Both the position numbers and the translations under genes were made by a program. From Diploptera punctata (lineage: Eukaryota; Arthropoda; Insecta; Blattodea; Blaberidae), in NCBI GenBank assembly GCA_030220185.1, contig JASPKZ010004571.1, positions 596,757 to 660,756 of the forward strand: 64,000 nt of DNA, written 5' to 3'. Positions 39,906 through 51,189 of the stretch are shown in pieces. Every line of letters starts with the position of its first letter. Within the stretch, counting starts at the first letter, position 1. The notes under the pieces are model-generated. The model saw only the letters and a program-made list of their open reading frames with translations. It had not been told where the DNA came from and searched no databases.

Positions 39906-40875
39906 ACAAGAAGGAAAAACAGTGTAAAATCGAAATGGAAAAAAAAAAAAAACAGTAATCAAAACTGTGCTGCCATCTTACAAATAAATTAGATTACCGT
40001 ATGGATTATAGATGACACGCAATAGCGGTGTGTTTAAAATATCTCTAATGAAGATCCCTGAATCGACTATATTATTTTCAATTACCCACAATTCATAGGA
40101 TGCTTCTTGAAACCAGATATAGACTTGTCTTCCTTCCGTAATCTTACTTCTACGTTGGAAGGCGCAGGTGCAACAGATTGAAAAGTATTGTGCGCGATTT
40201 TATTGTGTGTCGTACTTTTAAGAAGAAATATCTTCAAGATGAAGTGAATTCATTTTTTTTTGTGAGTATTATATATTTAACATAAATAAATATAAATTAT
40301 AATTTCATGTAGGTTACATTTTATAGATATTGAAATATTCTAAAAATGATCTATCAGTAATTTTGCAAAATTTGTCTTGTATTTTATGACGACCTATATT
40401 AAAATGTAAATCAGCTAATATGGAAAGTTCTAACTCCAAAAAACAAAATTTTACAGGAACCCGGATCCTCACTGAGTTAGGTCATTTTATATGTGATATT
40501 TAGTTAAATTTCACTTAGAATTGATCAGTACGAGTATTTCAACATGGAGTAGTTGTATCACTTCTTGAACTATAGTTTAGAGCAAAGAAAAACGAAAAAA
40601 AAAATCTAGTTAGAGGGCTTTGCATTATGGGTTATTCATAATTGATGAATTTATTATAAATTTCTGGTAAATAAATATAGTTTCTAATCATCGATTACCC
40701 ACTAGAGGACGCATTATCACGAAATAAGTTTGGGGCAAAATGGCCAACTTATGATCTTTACATGCCCTCGTATTACTGATAAGGCTACATAACATAATAT
40801 AAAATTTAATAATTATAATCTTTAACTATATCTTTCTCGACTGAGAATTAGGCTATATTTAAAATATATTTGTTT
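39906..40875. other. AT-rich stretch, nothing recognised
   Basis: Nearly one kilobase without frame, repeat or element match. It includes an A run at 39938-39951. Confidence 0.5.
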
Positions 40876-41030
40876 AGACGCCCAGTTTGTAGACCAAGAA
40901 TGAGGTGGGAGAATAACATTAACTATGATTTGAGGGAAAACATTAGCTCAGGATAGGGATTTATGGAGAGTTTGTCCGCGCGGCCATGAACCTACGGGTT
41001 CGACAGTGCCAGTGAGTTTGTTTAGATTGT
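40876..41030 (+). pseudogene. Non-LTR element 3' end, family C
   Basis: RRPVCRPRMRWENNINYDLR, then the tail CCTACGGGTTCGACAGTGCC. About 30 codons plus the end. Confidence 0.75.
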
Positions 41031-41442
41031 TTGCAGTGCTTCAAATGTTATAGTTAAAGCTGTTACTATATTCGGCATCGATACTTTTTTTTTTCATAGC
41101 GTAGTAATCGTACAAGTGAAGCAGAAAGGCTTCTTCTATGAAAGCCATTTTTACTCGGCCTACATGCACAACAACGCTTAACACAACCGCCATTGTATCT
41201 GATTTATAGGCTCAAATAATGTATTTAGGCGCTTAAAAACAATAAAATTGTAAAATAAGTTTTAAAAATAGGTAACATATTTATTATAATAATAAAATGG
41301 ATGCACAATTACGAAATAAATATATTTTTTATTTAAAGACGCCTTTAACATCCAGGTCACCTAGCGTCTTTTCATTTAATATATTTGAATATTATTTTAT
41401 TTTCATTAAATGTTTAGAAATGAATAATATTAAATTATTGAA
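41031..41442. other. AT-rich stretch, nothing recognised
   Basis: No match. Confidence 0.45.
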
Positions 41443-41580
41443 TTAAAACCCAGCACATGCCTTGACGTGTGAAAAAAACCAGGAAAAATCTCAATCAGGT
41501 TGGCACTGGGATTTGAACCCGGGACCTTCCAATACGAGTATCAATCGCTACAGCTTGACCCAACTCGCTCGGTATTAAAA
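41443..41580 (-). mobile_element. tRNA-derived SINE, family E
   Basis: On the - strand: ACCGAGCGAGTTGGGTCAAG, a cloverleaf-like middle, B box GGGTTCAAATCCC, then TTGAGATTTTTCCTGGTTTT. Short body of about 60 bases. Confidence 0.78.
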
Positions 41581-41794
41581 TAAATTACGTAAATTAAATG
41601 TTATTGAGTACAAAGGGAAAAAAGTATAATTTTGTTTGACTTTTTTTTTTCGTTGCTCTGATAAAATTTTTCGAAGATATTGAGTTATGACAACTCTGTG
41701 ATGGGACGAATTTTGTAAATAGAGTAACACTAAAAAATTGGGACTGGAAGTAAATATCAATAAAACTAAATGTATGTTCAAATATAGAAATAAT

Positions 41795-42195
41795 TATATA
41801 ATGGAAATGGACAGCCAATGACAAATGAAGGAAATTTTGAGGAAGTGGCTGAATTCAAATATCTAGGAACAATAATTACAAAAAGGAATGAGATGCACAA
41901 AGAAATTAAACATAGGCTCAATTCTGGAAATGCGTGCTAATATAACTGAAAATATATAAAACTATATAGGGAATGAAAGACGTGCATGGAAGCTTCTTAT
42001 AGGAAAACCAGAGGGAAAACACCCAGTAAGTAGGCCAAGAATGAGGTGGGAGAATAACATTAACTATGATTTGAGGGAAGTAGATTATACAGGTAATGAT
42101 TAGAAAATATTAGCGTATGATAGGGATGTATGGAGGCCTTATGTCCGCGCGGCCATGAATCTACGGGTTCGATATTGCCAGTGAATAATTTTAGG
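41795..42195 (+). pseudogene. Non-LTR element 3' end with internal deletion, family C
   Basis: Begins NGNGQPMTNEGNFEEVAEFK, YLGTIITKRNEMHKEIK, RLNSGNAC, jumps by deletion to GNERRAWKLLIGKPEGKHPV, RPRMRWENNINYDLREVDYT and ends with CGCGCGGCCATGAATCTACG and the GCCAGTGAA tail. Confidence 0.8.
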
Positions 42196-42254
42196 TTCAA
42201 AAAAACAAAATATACATCGAGTAAAATTAGTATAGTATAACCAAACTAGGCATG

Positions 42255-42445
42255 TAACTAATTCTTTGGATCTATTGAATCGGAGGTTCATGCCCTCGCG
42301 GACTTAAGTTCTCCACGTATCCCTATCCTGAACAATTTTCCAATCGTCCCCTGTATAATTTACCTCTTTCAAATCATGGTTAATGTTGTTCTCACCTCGT
42401 TCTTGGCCTATCTACCGAGCGTTTTACCTCTGGTTTGCCTTCGAG
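42255..42445 (-). pseudogene. Non-LTR element 3' end, family C
   Basis: On the - strand: GRxxRTR-like, then NNINHDLKEVNYTGDDWKI and a tail with AATCGGAGG in place of the usual end. Diverged. Confidence 0.65.
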
Positions 42446-42689
42446 TTTCCATTCCCTTGATATATAGTAAATATTTTTTTTAAGTAAGGTCGAGTTCGTT
42501 AACTAGCAAAATCGGAGCTTTAGGAGCAGGCGTTCATCTGAACTGTAATTTAAAAATCCCTCTACCGCCTTGCAATTTTAGAATTTTCGCGACCAAACTC
42601 ATTATAATAAAACGAAGAATATATTTAAAAAATCCTAAATCTATTAGAAATAGGGGGATTACCTGAAACCCCCCCCCAAAAAAATATAT
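42446..42689. other. Stretch with nothing recognised
   Basis: A poly-C run lies at 42668-42677. Confidence 0.4.
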
Positions 42690-42855
42690 ATATTGCAGAT
42701 TTTCGCGGATATAAGTATGAATAAGAAAGTTTTCTTGGGTTTTCCGCGTCTTGGATTCAAGTTCGGCCCCTGGCCACTGACTCCGACGTTTCGGCATGAT
42801 CCCACATGCCATTATCAAGGAATCAAAAAAACTTTCTTATTCATATATATATTGG
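42690..42855 (-). repeat. Fold-back repeat with hairpin motif, family H
   Basis: The ends TATGAATAAGAAAGTTTT and AAAACTTTCTTATTCATATA are inverted. Inside on the - strand TTGATAATGGCATG, loop, CATGCCGAAACGTCGG (42788-42819). Copies: 46843-46975 (damaged) and the two arms of 47720-48425. Confidence 0.75.
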
Positions 42856-44187
42856 CACTATCGGCCGTCATGTTTGTTTAGTCGCAAATTTAACTGTATA
42901 CCACACGATTTAATGCCACCTATGAATATTAGATCGAAGAACAAGTGACTTCTAGCGTCGTGTTAGCTAATGTAATATCTAAGGCTCGGAAGTTGAAGAA
43001 AAATCCTTTTTTGCGCGATAATGCGTTTTGTCGTACTTACAGCAATGGCGACCATGATTGAAAGTTCAACTTCCTACATTTCGTGGTTTTAGCCTAAATA
43101 ACTATACTGTAATAAAACTAATATACCGTAATATTACTTATTACAAACACGCCCTCTCTGTATACTACATAAGGCCTTTGTACGTATATACAAAAATATC
43201 CAAAAGGTAGTGTTAATATACATTATATGAAACATATCAGTGCATTTTAAATGAACTTAACTTTATTTGAAATAATATAAAACAATAAATACGTACTTGC
43301 CACCATTTTATCATTAAATTGGTCTCACGGCTTCCTGTTGTTTCAACTAATAAACATTGCTCACACTGTTGACGTTAATCTTATTGTTTATAATGAACGC
43401 AAATATTTCCAACAAAGATGTAATTATTTGACTTACTTATTTTGAAAACATCATCGCGCAAAGAATAATGTACAACGCACGTTTGTGAATTGTTATACAG
43501 AATATTGGAAACTAAAAACCTCGCTATCGCTCGGTTTTTAAACATTTTCCTCGATTCTGTAAAAACCACTCCCCAACCTCGCATCGTAATAGTCTATACT
43601 ATTTTCTTTTTATGTCTGAACACGAGGCCCAACTTAATACATTTTGGGCCATTGTAGGCCAGAAAATGGTAGGTTTTATCCGTCCCTTTTCGAGTTTTTT
43701 TTATTGGCCCTTTTTAGGTCTTGTCGGTTTTTATTGCAACTTTACCTTCGTTGATCATATGCATAGCATTTGTATAATTCAAGAATACGCAGAGTCTAGT
43801 TTCAATTCAAACTGTCATGTAGAAAGACAGCTGCAGTAAACAATGTTTCTAGTAAACAAGCGGAGTTATTGAGTACGTCGGTGGTTGATGTTGCGCGTTA
43901 TCTGATCGTACGTGTAGTGAACTGCCACACAAAACGAAAACAAAGCGCATGCGATAGGACAATATTCGTCTTAAAACGTTTCATTACCTCGTAAGCAATG
44001 CATAACCTACGTATATTTTATTGTATTATTCATCTTATATTGCTTATTAATGTTTATATTACGTAGTTCTAGTACATTCAATACCAGTATAAGAAACAAA
44101 TTCCGCTACTTACAACGAGGACTCGAAAGTTGAGGAGAAATCCTGTTTTCATCTTATGTCTGAAGACGAGGCCCAACATAATATACA
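42856..44187. other. Stretch with one long-spaced direct repeat
   Basis: TATGTCTGAACACGAGGCCC at 43611 returns as TATGTCTGAAGACGAGGCCC at 44154, and GAAGTTGAAGAAAAATCC (about 42989) resembles GAAAGTTGAGGAGAAATCC (about 44126). No ORF is recognised. Confidence 0.5.
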
Positions 44188-44216
44188 TATGTGTGTATGT
44201 GTGTGTGTGTGTATAT
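44188..44216. repeat. (GT)n microsatellite
   Basis: GTGTGTATG(TG)n, about 28 bases. Confidence 0.85.
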
Positions 44217-44217
44217 C

Positions 44218-44845
44218 ATCATCATCCGGTATCATGGCAGCTGCCGCCATCTTCCGGAAACCAAACGCCATTCCTCTCTGTCCATCCATTGATCTTCCTC
44301 CATTCCTCTGATATCCATAGCTGTTTGTACCCCTTCTATCCAAGTTTTCTTCGGTTTTCCTCCTTTCCATTGGGATCCATTCCATAACAATTTTTGGCAA
44401 TCTTTGCTCTGGCATTCTTTTGATATGACCATACCACTGCAATCTTTTCTTTTCTATAATGTCTATGATGTCCGGCTCCTCTTGTACACCCATAATTTCC
44501 CTTATTACTTTATTTCGTATTCTATCCATTCTACATTTCCCAGCTGATCTTCTTAAAACATCCATTTCTGTACTTAAAATTATTTTCATTTCCCTGGTAG
44601 GAATTTGCCAGACTTCAGCACCATTGTTAAAATGCTCTGAATTATGGTTTGATATATTTGTAATTTTCTATTTTTTGTAATATTTTTGCTCCACCAAACA
44701 GAGTTTAAAGCATTTATTGCTTGTTTTGTTTGTGCGATTCTATTTTTAATTTCCACTGTGTTATTGCCTGAATGGTATAATTTTGTTCCTAAATAAGTGC
44801 ATTCAATACTAGGTTTTAGTTCTTCTCCATTGTTGAAATTTATAT
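44218..44845 (-). pseudogene. Non-LTR reverse transcriptase C-terminal end, family D
   Basis: On the - strand: NFNNGEELKPSIECTYLGTK, LYHSGNNTVEIKNRIAQTKQ, INALNSVWW, then a frame change and 146 open codons: STEMDVLRRSAGKCRMDRIR, NKVIREIMGVQEEPDIIDII, EKKRLQWYGHIKRMPEQRLP, KIVMEWIPMERRK. It is the best copy of family D (others at 31740, 32265). It ends in a (CAT/GAT)n run. Confidence 0.85.
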
Positions 44846-44849
44846 ATAA

Positions 44850-45270
44850 GCCATGATTTGAGAGAAGTAGTTCTACCAGTCATATTACATGGATGTGAAA
44901 CAAAGTTCTTAGGAAAATTTTTGGACCAAAGAGATGAACATACAGGTGAATGGAGAGGACTTCATAATAGTGCACTAAATCGTCTTTATAGGAAACCAGT
45001 TGTAATAATAAGTTAAGTCTCGCAGACTGCGATGGACAGGACATGTGGCACGAATTGGGAATGAAGACATGCATGGGAGCTTCTTGTAGGAAAACCAGAG
45101 GGAAAGTGCCCAGACCAAGAATGAGGTGGGAGAATGACATTAACTATAATTTGAGGGAAGTAGATTATACAGGGAATGATTGGAAAACATTAGCTCGGGA
45201 TAAGGATATATGGAGAGCTTATGTCCGCGCGGCCATAAACCTACGGGTTCGATGGTGCCAGTAAGTTAGA
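44850..45270 (+). pseudogene. Non-LTR element 3' end, family C
   Basis: VVLPVILHGCETK, VLRKIFGPKR, TGEWRGLHNSALNRLYRKPV, RWTGHVARIGNE, then 73 open codons: GASCRKTRGKVPRPRMRWEN, REVDYTGNDWKTLARDKDIW, RAYVRAAINLRVRWCQ. Tail CGGGTTCGATGGTGCCAGTA. It abuts a family D copy in the opposite direction. Confidence 0.83.
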
Positions 45271-46019
45271 ATTTACGCCATTATGGTACCGGCCCCAACA
45301 AGCATCGTGAAGAATGTTTGTAGCTACAGTAATTAAGAGGTATTATTGAAAAAAAAACTGGTTATTATGACTGGAGGACCCAACATGCTGACCAGGATGA
45401 TCGTACACTTCTGTGATTAACACATGTGGATGTGAAGCCAGCAGAAGGCTGGTAGGCCAAGGGTATTCTAGGCATGTCGCGTAATGTTTTTTTTTGTAAA
45501 TTGTATGGTTGTACTTGCAGGTTGTGTGGGTATATATTATTTTCTTATTTGCTTAAAATGTCAGGCGAGTTTGCAAAGAGAATTCATTATGGATTAGTGA
45601 TTTTGAACATTTTGTTTCATCCAAAAATTACATGCTGGACTTAGTTTAATTATGCTCTGAACCTTCGAGTAATGAGCCAATCACAGAAAAGATTTTAAAA
45701 CAACCGCTCTATAGTTATCAACCAATGAGGGAGGATATTACAAAATGACCGCTCTTTTAGTCATCGGAGAGAAGATTTCAAAATGAGCGCCTTTTTGCTG
45801 TTAACGGGTCCGAAAAACGCGATTATTTTTAAGTGTTCTGGCTTGAATTATTCCGTCAGATCCCGAAATTTTGGATGCAATTAGAGTGCACAACAGCAGG
45901 AGGTATGGCGTTTCGATCCAAGGTAAATATTTCACCAAATATACCGCATTGTACAGTGGTATTTTACCGAGCTTCATTTTAATTTTAGTAGAAAAAATCC
46001 TTATTATTGCATCAATAGT
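45271..46019. other. Stretch with nothing recognised
   Basis: Three short related lines around 45680-45800 (CCGCTCTATAGTTATC, GACCGCTCTTTTAGTCATC, GAGCGCCTTTTTGCTG) suggest an old tandem repeat of about 50 bases. No gene. Confidence 0.4.
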
Positions 46020-46290
46020 ATTCGGGAGGTACCGAGTTCAGGTCCCGGTGCCGACCACCACTCGACGCTTTTTTTTTTCTGCTTTTCGTCAATTATTAAA
46101 GCAATGTTTGAGACTAGTTTTCCTCAATCGTCAACCTGAGTTTGAGACTTGTATTCTGAAAGTCCGGGGTTTAGATCAACCTGAAGTTTTTTTTCTCTTG
46201 TTAAGGCAGCGTTTTGAATCTTGTTTTTGGGAAGTTCCGAGTTCAAGCCCCGGTGCTGACCACAAACTGACGGGTTTTTCTCAATTGCAA
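46020..46290 (+). repeat. Diverged repeats with tRNA B-box-like sequence
   Basis: CCGAGTTCAGGTCCCGGTGC at 46031 and CCGAGTTCAAGCCCCGGTGC at 46228 are almost the same and resemble T-arms, with GTTTGAGACTAG / GTTTGAGACTTG / GTTTTGAATCTTG between. Looks like two or three SINE ends in tandem. Confidence 0.55.
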
Positions 46291-46379
46291 AGACAAATGC
46301 TGAATTAAAACTTGATCGCCAAAATAATTAATAATTTCGTAGTAGACTTAGGTCATTATTATAATACCTAGGTATGTAC

Positions 46380-46625
46380 ATGTATGGGAGCATGCTATAG
46401 CATAGTCGTTAAGGCAATACGCTACAAGCCGGATCGTCGGGGTTCGATTCCCAGTGGGATCAGGATTTTTAAAATTGGCCCAAACCTTCTGACTGTACCA
46501 TCCCCCTGGGGTCGACTCAGCCTCTAATGGCAATTAGTACCAGACGTTTATTCAGGGAGTAAAGTCGGCCCTTAACCAGGGTTGAAATCTGGCTGACATC
46601 TCGTGACGGATAGTCTATAAAGATG
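46380..46625 (+). mobile_element. tRNA-derived SINE, family B, second copy
   Basis: ATAGTCGTTAAGGCAATACG, GGGGTTCGATTCCCAG, GGGATCAGGATTTTTAAAAT, CTGGGGTCGACTCAGCCTC, GTACCAGACG. Same block order as 4345-4570 on the other strand. Confidence 0.82.
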
Positions 46626-46744
46626 GGAAACTCCTAGTACCTCAAAGGCCTGTATAGGAGTCACTTTTTATGCATATATATAAATGTTATTCTAATAATT
46701 ATTACATTTTTGACATTGAGCAATGCAAGCTTAATATGACATTA

Positions 46745-46800
46745 TAAGAAAAATAAATGCCTGGACGGGATTTGAACCCATTCAGGCATTTATTTTTCTT

Positions 46801-46842
<42 letters not shown>
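46745..46842. repeat. tRNA-like hairpin and (TA)n run
   Basis: AAGAAAAATAAATGCCTG and its complement enclose GACGGGATTTGAACCCATT, a B-box on the - strand. A TA run of about 35 bases follows (46806-46840). Confidence 0.7.
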
Positions 46843-46844
<2 letters not shown>

Positions 46845-46975
46845 GATTTTTGTGGATATTAAGAATGATTAAGAAAGATTTCTTGGGTTCTCTGCATCAT
46901 GGATTTTAGGTTGGTCTCTGGCCACTGATTCCGACGTTTTAACATGATCACACATGTCATTATCAAGGAATTATT
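46843..46975 (-). repeat. Family H repeat, damaged
   Basis: Same order as 42690-42855; the motif's GAAAC side reads TTAAAAC (46936-46967). Confidence 0.65.
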
Positions 46976-47029
46976 AAGAAACTGACTTAACAGTAGATTG
47001 CCTTTCCCTAGATTTTCCATAGTATATTC

Positions 47030-47212
47030 TTGTAGTATAGCAGAGCTGTTGGAAGACAGAAGATCAGATGGGAGGATGACACAATGAACGATATAAAGAA
47101 AATGGAAGTGACTAATTTGAATATGGTAAGAGACAGATTGGCATGGAGGAGGATTATTGAGAAGGCCAAAACTTTCACTTTTGAAGTTGTCGTGCCTTAA
47201 GATGATGAGTGC
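47030..47212 (+). pseudogene. Non-LTR element 3' end, family E
   Basis: RAVGRQKIRWEDDTMNDIKK, MEVTNLNMVRDRLAWRRIIE, KAKTFTFEVVVP then stop. Same ending as 20051-20280. Confidence 0.77.
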
Positions 47213-47469
47213 TGTTACTCTACATATTTCTTCTGTCTTTACTAGTATTTTTTAATATTTTAAACATTTTTCAATGATGCGTATAACATTCTTATACAAT
47301 TTTTATGTATTTATTTATTTATGTGGAACACAACATTATGACATTCTTAAACAATATTCTGATACTTGCTATTTTCTTTCCTCTTACAATCTTCCCACCA
47401 ACAACTCATTTAACCTATTTTGTTAGGTCAGTGTTAGTCTAAGCTTCAGTAAATAATATGTATATAATT
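47213..47469. other. Stretch with nothing recognised
   Basis: No match. Confidence 0.4.
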
Positions 47470-47712
47470 TATTTTGTTAGGTTAGGAAGGGAGAAATTAG
47501 TGTACATCCATTATTATAAACATTTGGGAATTTATTTCAAAGGTTGGTTATACGAATTTTGCAGTCACATGCTGCCATCTAGCGACAGCTCTATAAACTT
47601 TCTGTAGGACTTCAAAGATATGTAGTTCCAACTAGTGATAGCTCTATACACTCACACGCATGCACACTGTTATTCTGTAGGACTTAGAAATGTATTGGGG
47701 AAGGTAAACTAC
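47470..47712 (+). repeat. Dispersed repeat, family F
   Basis: Second copy of 5450-5640. It holds an extra partial duplication: CTCTATA-ACT and CTGTAGGACTT occur twice (47590-47612 and 47640-47690). Confidence 0.7.
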
Positions 47713-47719
47713 TGTTATT

Positions 47720-48425
47720 CCAAGAAAACTTTCTTAATCATATATATATATGTTATATTGCAGATTTTCATGGATATAAGTATGAATATGAAAGTTTTCT
47801 TGGGTTTTCCGCAGCTTGGATTCAAGTTCGGCCTCTGACCAATGATTCCGACGTTTCGGCATGATCCCACATGCCATTATCAAGGAATGATAAGTTTGAG
47901 TCACAGGTTTAGGTCTTATATAATAAAATACATAGAATTTTCGCTGTGGTCCATTTCTGAAGACTTAAACCCATCCAAGGTTTAGTTCTTATGTAGTTAA
48001 AACATATTCAGTTTTCAGTGTGGTCTGTTTCGGAAGCTGTACACCCATCCAAGCGTCAACCACACTCCATGTTGCCCAAAGAACAGCAAAGATGTAAAGA
48101 AAACCATGGTTGGGCAACATGGAGTGTGGTCGATGCTTGGATGGGTGTACAGTTTCCGAAATGGACCACACTGAAAACTGAAGATGTTTAACTACATAAG
48201 AACTAAACCTTAGATGGGTGTACGGCTTCGGAAATGGACCACAGCGAAAACTCTATGTATTTTATTATATAAGACCTAAACCTGTGACTCAAACTTATCA
48301 TTCCTTGCAAATGGCATGTGGGATCATGCCGAAACATCGGAATCATTGGCCAGAGGCCGAACTTGAATCCAAGATGCGGAAAACCCAAAAAAACTTTCAT
48401 ATTCATATATATATATAGCCTATCA
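47720..48425. repeat. Long inverted repeat, arms about 320 bp
   Basis: The left arm 47765-48087 mirrors the right arm 48108-48425, around a 20-30 base centre with GAACAGCAAAGATG. Landmarks: TGGTCCATTTCTGAAG / GGAAATGGACCACA, GATCCCACATGCC / GGCATGTGGGATC. Part of the right arm is itself doubled (48125-48225: GGATGGGTGTAC twice). Each outer arm holds the hairpin motif (47852-47884, 48304-48335). Confidence 0.85.
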
Positions 48426-49062
48426 TGTATAGCTAGTTTGATATGATGTGTTAGTGAAGAGCAACGGGACATGTGCTGGTATAAATTCCCCTGAGGGAAA
48501 AAAGTTCTCATAAACTTCCAGTGCCCACTCAACATAATGAGTAATGTTGAGCTCCAGGTTAAGAAAACCAACAATAACGGCTGGGAAGTCATCCACTTTG
48601 TAAATTATAGCAATAGCCTGGTAGACTAAGGGCATCATGGAGTTACTTTATTATAGCTAACAATGGCATGCATTGCTATGCCTTAATAAATGAAATATTG
48701 AAGGTTAATTAAATTGTATGATATATGCTGAAACAAACCAAACATGACGGTAGCCAATCAGTTTTTAATTTCGAATTTCAGGTGAATATCCACTTCTAAT
48801 TGTCGGATTTTGCTAATTTTTGGATAATACCTACCTCGGTTTATTTTAATAGGATATACTGAGTTTCCTTGTGATACATCGAAAATTGTGACTGCTAGAA
48901 CAATTTTTAATTTTCTCTTCAGGTGAACTCCTACACTTCATTGTTTTAGAGGGTCCAATTGTGAATCTATAACATCCAGGGACCCACTTTTCCCATTAAA
49001 ATAATATCTTGGTTGAACTTTTATAGGAAATATCACTATGAGGTCTAATTTAAAATAAAATT
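48426..49062. other. Stretch with nothing recognised
   Basis: Less AT-rich between 48440 and 48640. No family match. Confidence 0.4.
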
Positions 49063-50195
49063 ATTTACACCTCACCTCATATCCTGTCTGCTAATTATAC
49101 CACGTTAGAAACTTTATTGGTTACGTCTTCAGTAGTTACATGACCGATGTTCTGTTGTCCAGGGGCACACCTTCTTACTCCATCTGTTGGTGGACCGATG
49201 AACCCCCCAATCGAATCAACTTCCTGGGAATTTCAAAATTCATTATTTCTCTTCTTTTTTTTTTTTGAAAAAGTAAGAAAAATTATGAAAGGAAAAATCC
49301 TAAATTATTTTTTTAGTTTTTTGAAAAACTAAAAAAGGATAAGGTGTATAAACCGTTGCACATGAATTCTTCTAAGTTCTGTAGGATCGCAGTGTGCATG
49401 CATGAGTTGCCGGATGCTGTAATGGTTAATGTAGCTTCTGGTAGATGGCTCTGAAGTTGGCATCACCAACTTTGGGGATAAATTCTCAAATGCTATAAAA
49501 AATGGACATAAACCAACTTCCCATTTCCTAACCTAACAAAACAGTTTACATGCATATTATTTATTTCCAAATGCAAAAAAAAAAATGGACGTAAACTAAT
49601 TTCCCATTTCCTAACCTAACAAAACAATTTACATGCATATTATTTAACAAACTATTAACTCATTTTACGTACACTAACAAATTATTTTCAAATGTTGGTA
49701 ACAGCGATGTGAGAGTCTCCTAGCAGATGTTACATGAAGCATTTCTGCGCCTGTAGAACTCAATGTACAATATTCACATAATTTAGAAATATTTAAAAAT
49801 CATAAGAAATGTTTATAAAATGGTTCCAAAATGTTTAAAATGGTACCAAACGTTATTATAAAGTGTTTAGTACATCAGTGGTATAAGAATATTACATGGA
49901 AAATTGTGTGTAACGGTTTATACACCACAGCCCTAAAAAAGAAGAAAAATTCAAAATTAGTTAATTTTTTTCTTTTTTGAAAAAGTAGGAAAGAAAAATT
50001 AATTCATTTTGAAATTCCCATGGAAATTGATTAGATTGGGAGGTACATCACTCCAGCAACAGATGGAATAAAAAGCATGCACCTGGACAAAAGAATATTG
50101 GTTGTATAACTACTGAAGATGTAACCACTAAGTTTACAAAATCTATCTAAATAGGAGACAGGATATGAGGTGATGTGTAAACAATTTTATTTTAT
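49063..50195. mobile_element. Inverted pair of Penelope-like 3' ends, 700 bases apart
   Basis: 49063-49260 (-) and 49980-50195 (+) mirror each other: CACCTCATATCCTGTCT / AGACAGGATATGAGGTG, CCATCTGTTG / CAACAGATGG, GGGAATTTCAAAATTCAT / TTCATTTTGAAATTCCC. The part MKFEIPMEID-like is the end of a GIY-YIG ORF. A weak hairpin motif (CTGAAGATGTAACC...) is at 50113. Another inverted pair with GGTTTATACACC is nested between. Confidence 0.75.
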
Positions 50196-50204
50196 ATTTT
50201 AATA

Positions 50205-50525
50205 CCGGTACCTTAGTTGCCTACTAGGTGTCTCTTAAGAGGCGATGTCCTAAACACATTTCACTCATTGGGATCTTTAGGAAATAAGAGTAATTTATTA
50301 TTTATTCTATGTAGGACCCTTGTCTCTACATGGGAATTAGAGGTATATGTTTTATTGACCAATATTCACCAGGAGAAAGGAAAATTAAATTTTATGTACT
50401 TTTTACAAAGAATACAAGAAAATCACTAATTGAAAAGTTGCCCCGAAAAGAGATCTAACCCACAAACATTTGAAAGTTGAGTTTTCAATAGATTACTGGT
50501 CTATCCAGAGAGTATCACAGCACGG
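50205..50525 (-). mobile_element. Probable SINE with family G body
   Basis: On the - strand a head like TGGATAGACCAGTAATC, then GGGTTAGATCTCTTTTCGGG, and at the other end GACACCTAGTAGGCAAC, the family G end. It suggests that family G (4733, 38610) is the 3' part of this tRNA-derived SINE. Confidence 0.6.
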
Positions 50526-51189
50526 TGCATGTAAAATTATCCATACTTTCTTCCATACTTGTTTTATTTATTTTTAAAAGTTGGTTTTCAAGCGAATAGA
50601 GATCTATATGTAACAAAATAGCAGCCGCACTTAGTCAAGTCATGAGTATAGTGCAGAAAAACAATTATTGCACATCTGCAAATTCATTCCACCACAATTC
50701 CATGAATTCTAATCAGAATCTTAGAGAAATTGAGTGAAAATAAGAAAGACACAAAGAATGTAACAAAATAACACTAAATGGAAAATGAATACTGAAAACT
50801 GATTAAGTTAGAAATTTTTCTAACTGAATCAGTGTTCAATATGTATTTTCTATTTCTTATTATAGCATTTCTAGTTAAATATGTGTTAGATAATTTTTCC
50901 ACTCTATAGAGATAGATCACTTTTGCACTAAATTCTGTACTAAATTAATATTTAGTTAGTAGCATGTTATTTTGCATTCAAATTGGCTGTATATGATTTC
51001 AATAGGATGAGAGATTAAAATGTATATGATATAATAAAGGTAATAGCCTCAAAATGAACATTATACTTTTTTTTTCCCAATAATTTGTAACTTGTGGGTT
51101 AAATCTCTTCTCAGGGCAACTATTCAATTTGTGCTTTTAATGGTTCAATATATTGTGTTATAATGTGTGCATTTCTTTGTTTGCAGGAG
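50526..51189. other. AT-rich stretch with a small palindrome
   Basis: ACTGATTAAGTTAGAAA / TTTCTAACTGAATCAGT at 50797-50833. GTGGGTTAAATCTCTTCTCA at 51093 is an inverted relative of 50434. Confidence 0.5.

Noticed and set aside
42856..44187. Possible LTR pair from the direct repeat at 43611/44154
   Set aside because: Only about 30 bases are shared, there are no TG..CA ends, and no gag or pol fragments lie between.
45871..46308. 145-codon open frame
   Set aside because: It runs through diverged tRNA-like repeats and T-rich sequence; the protein is low in complexity and matches nothing.
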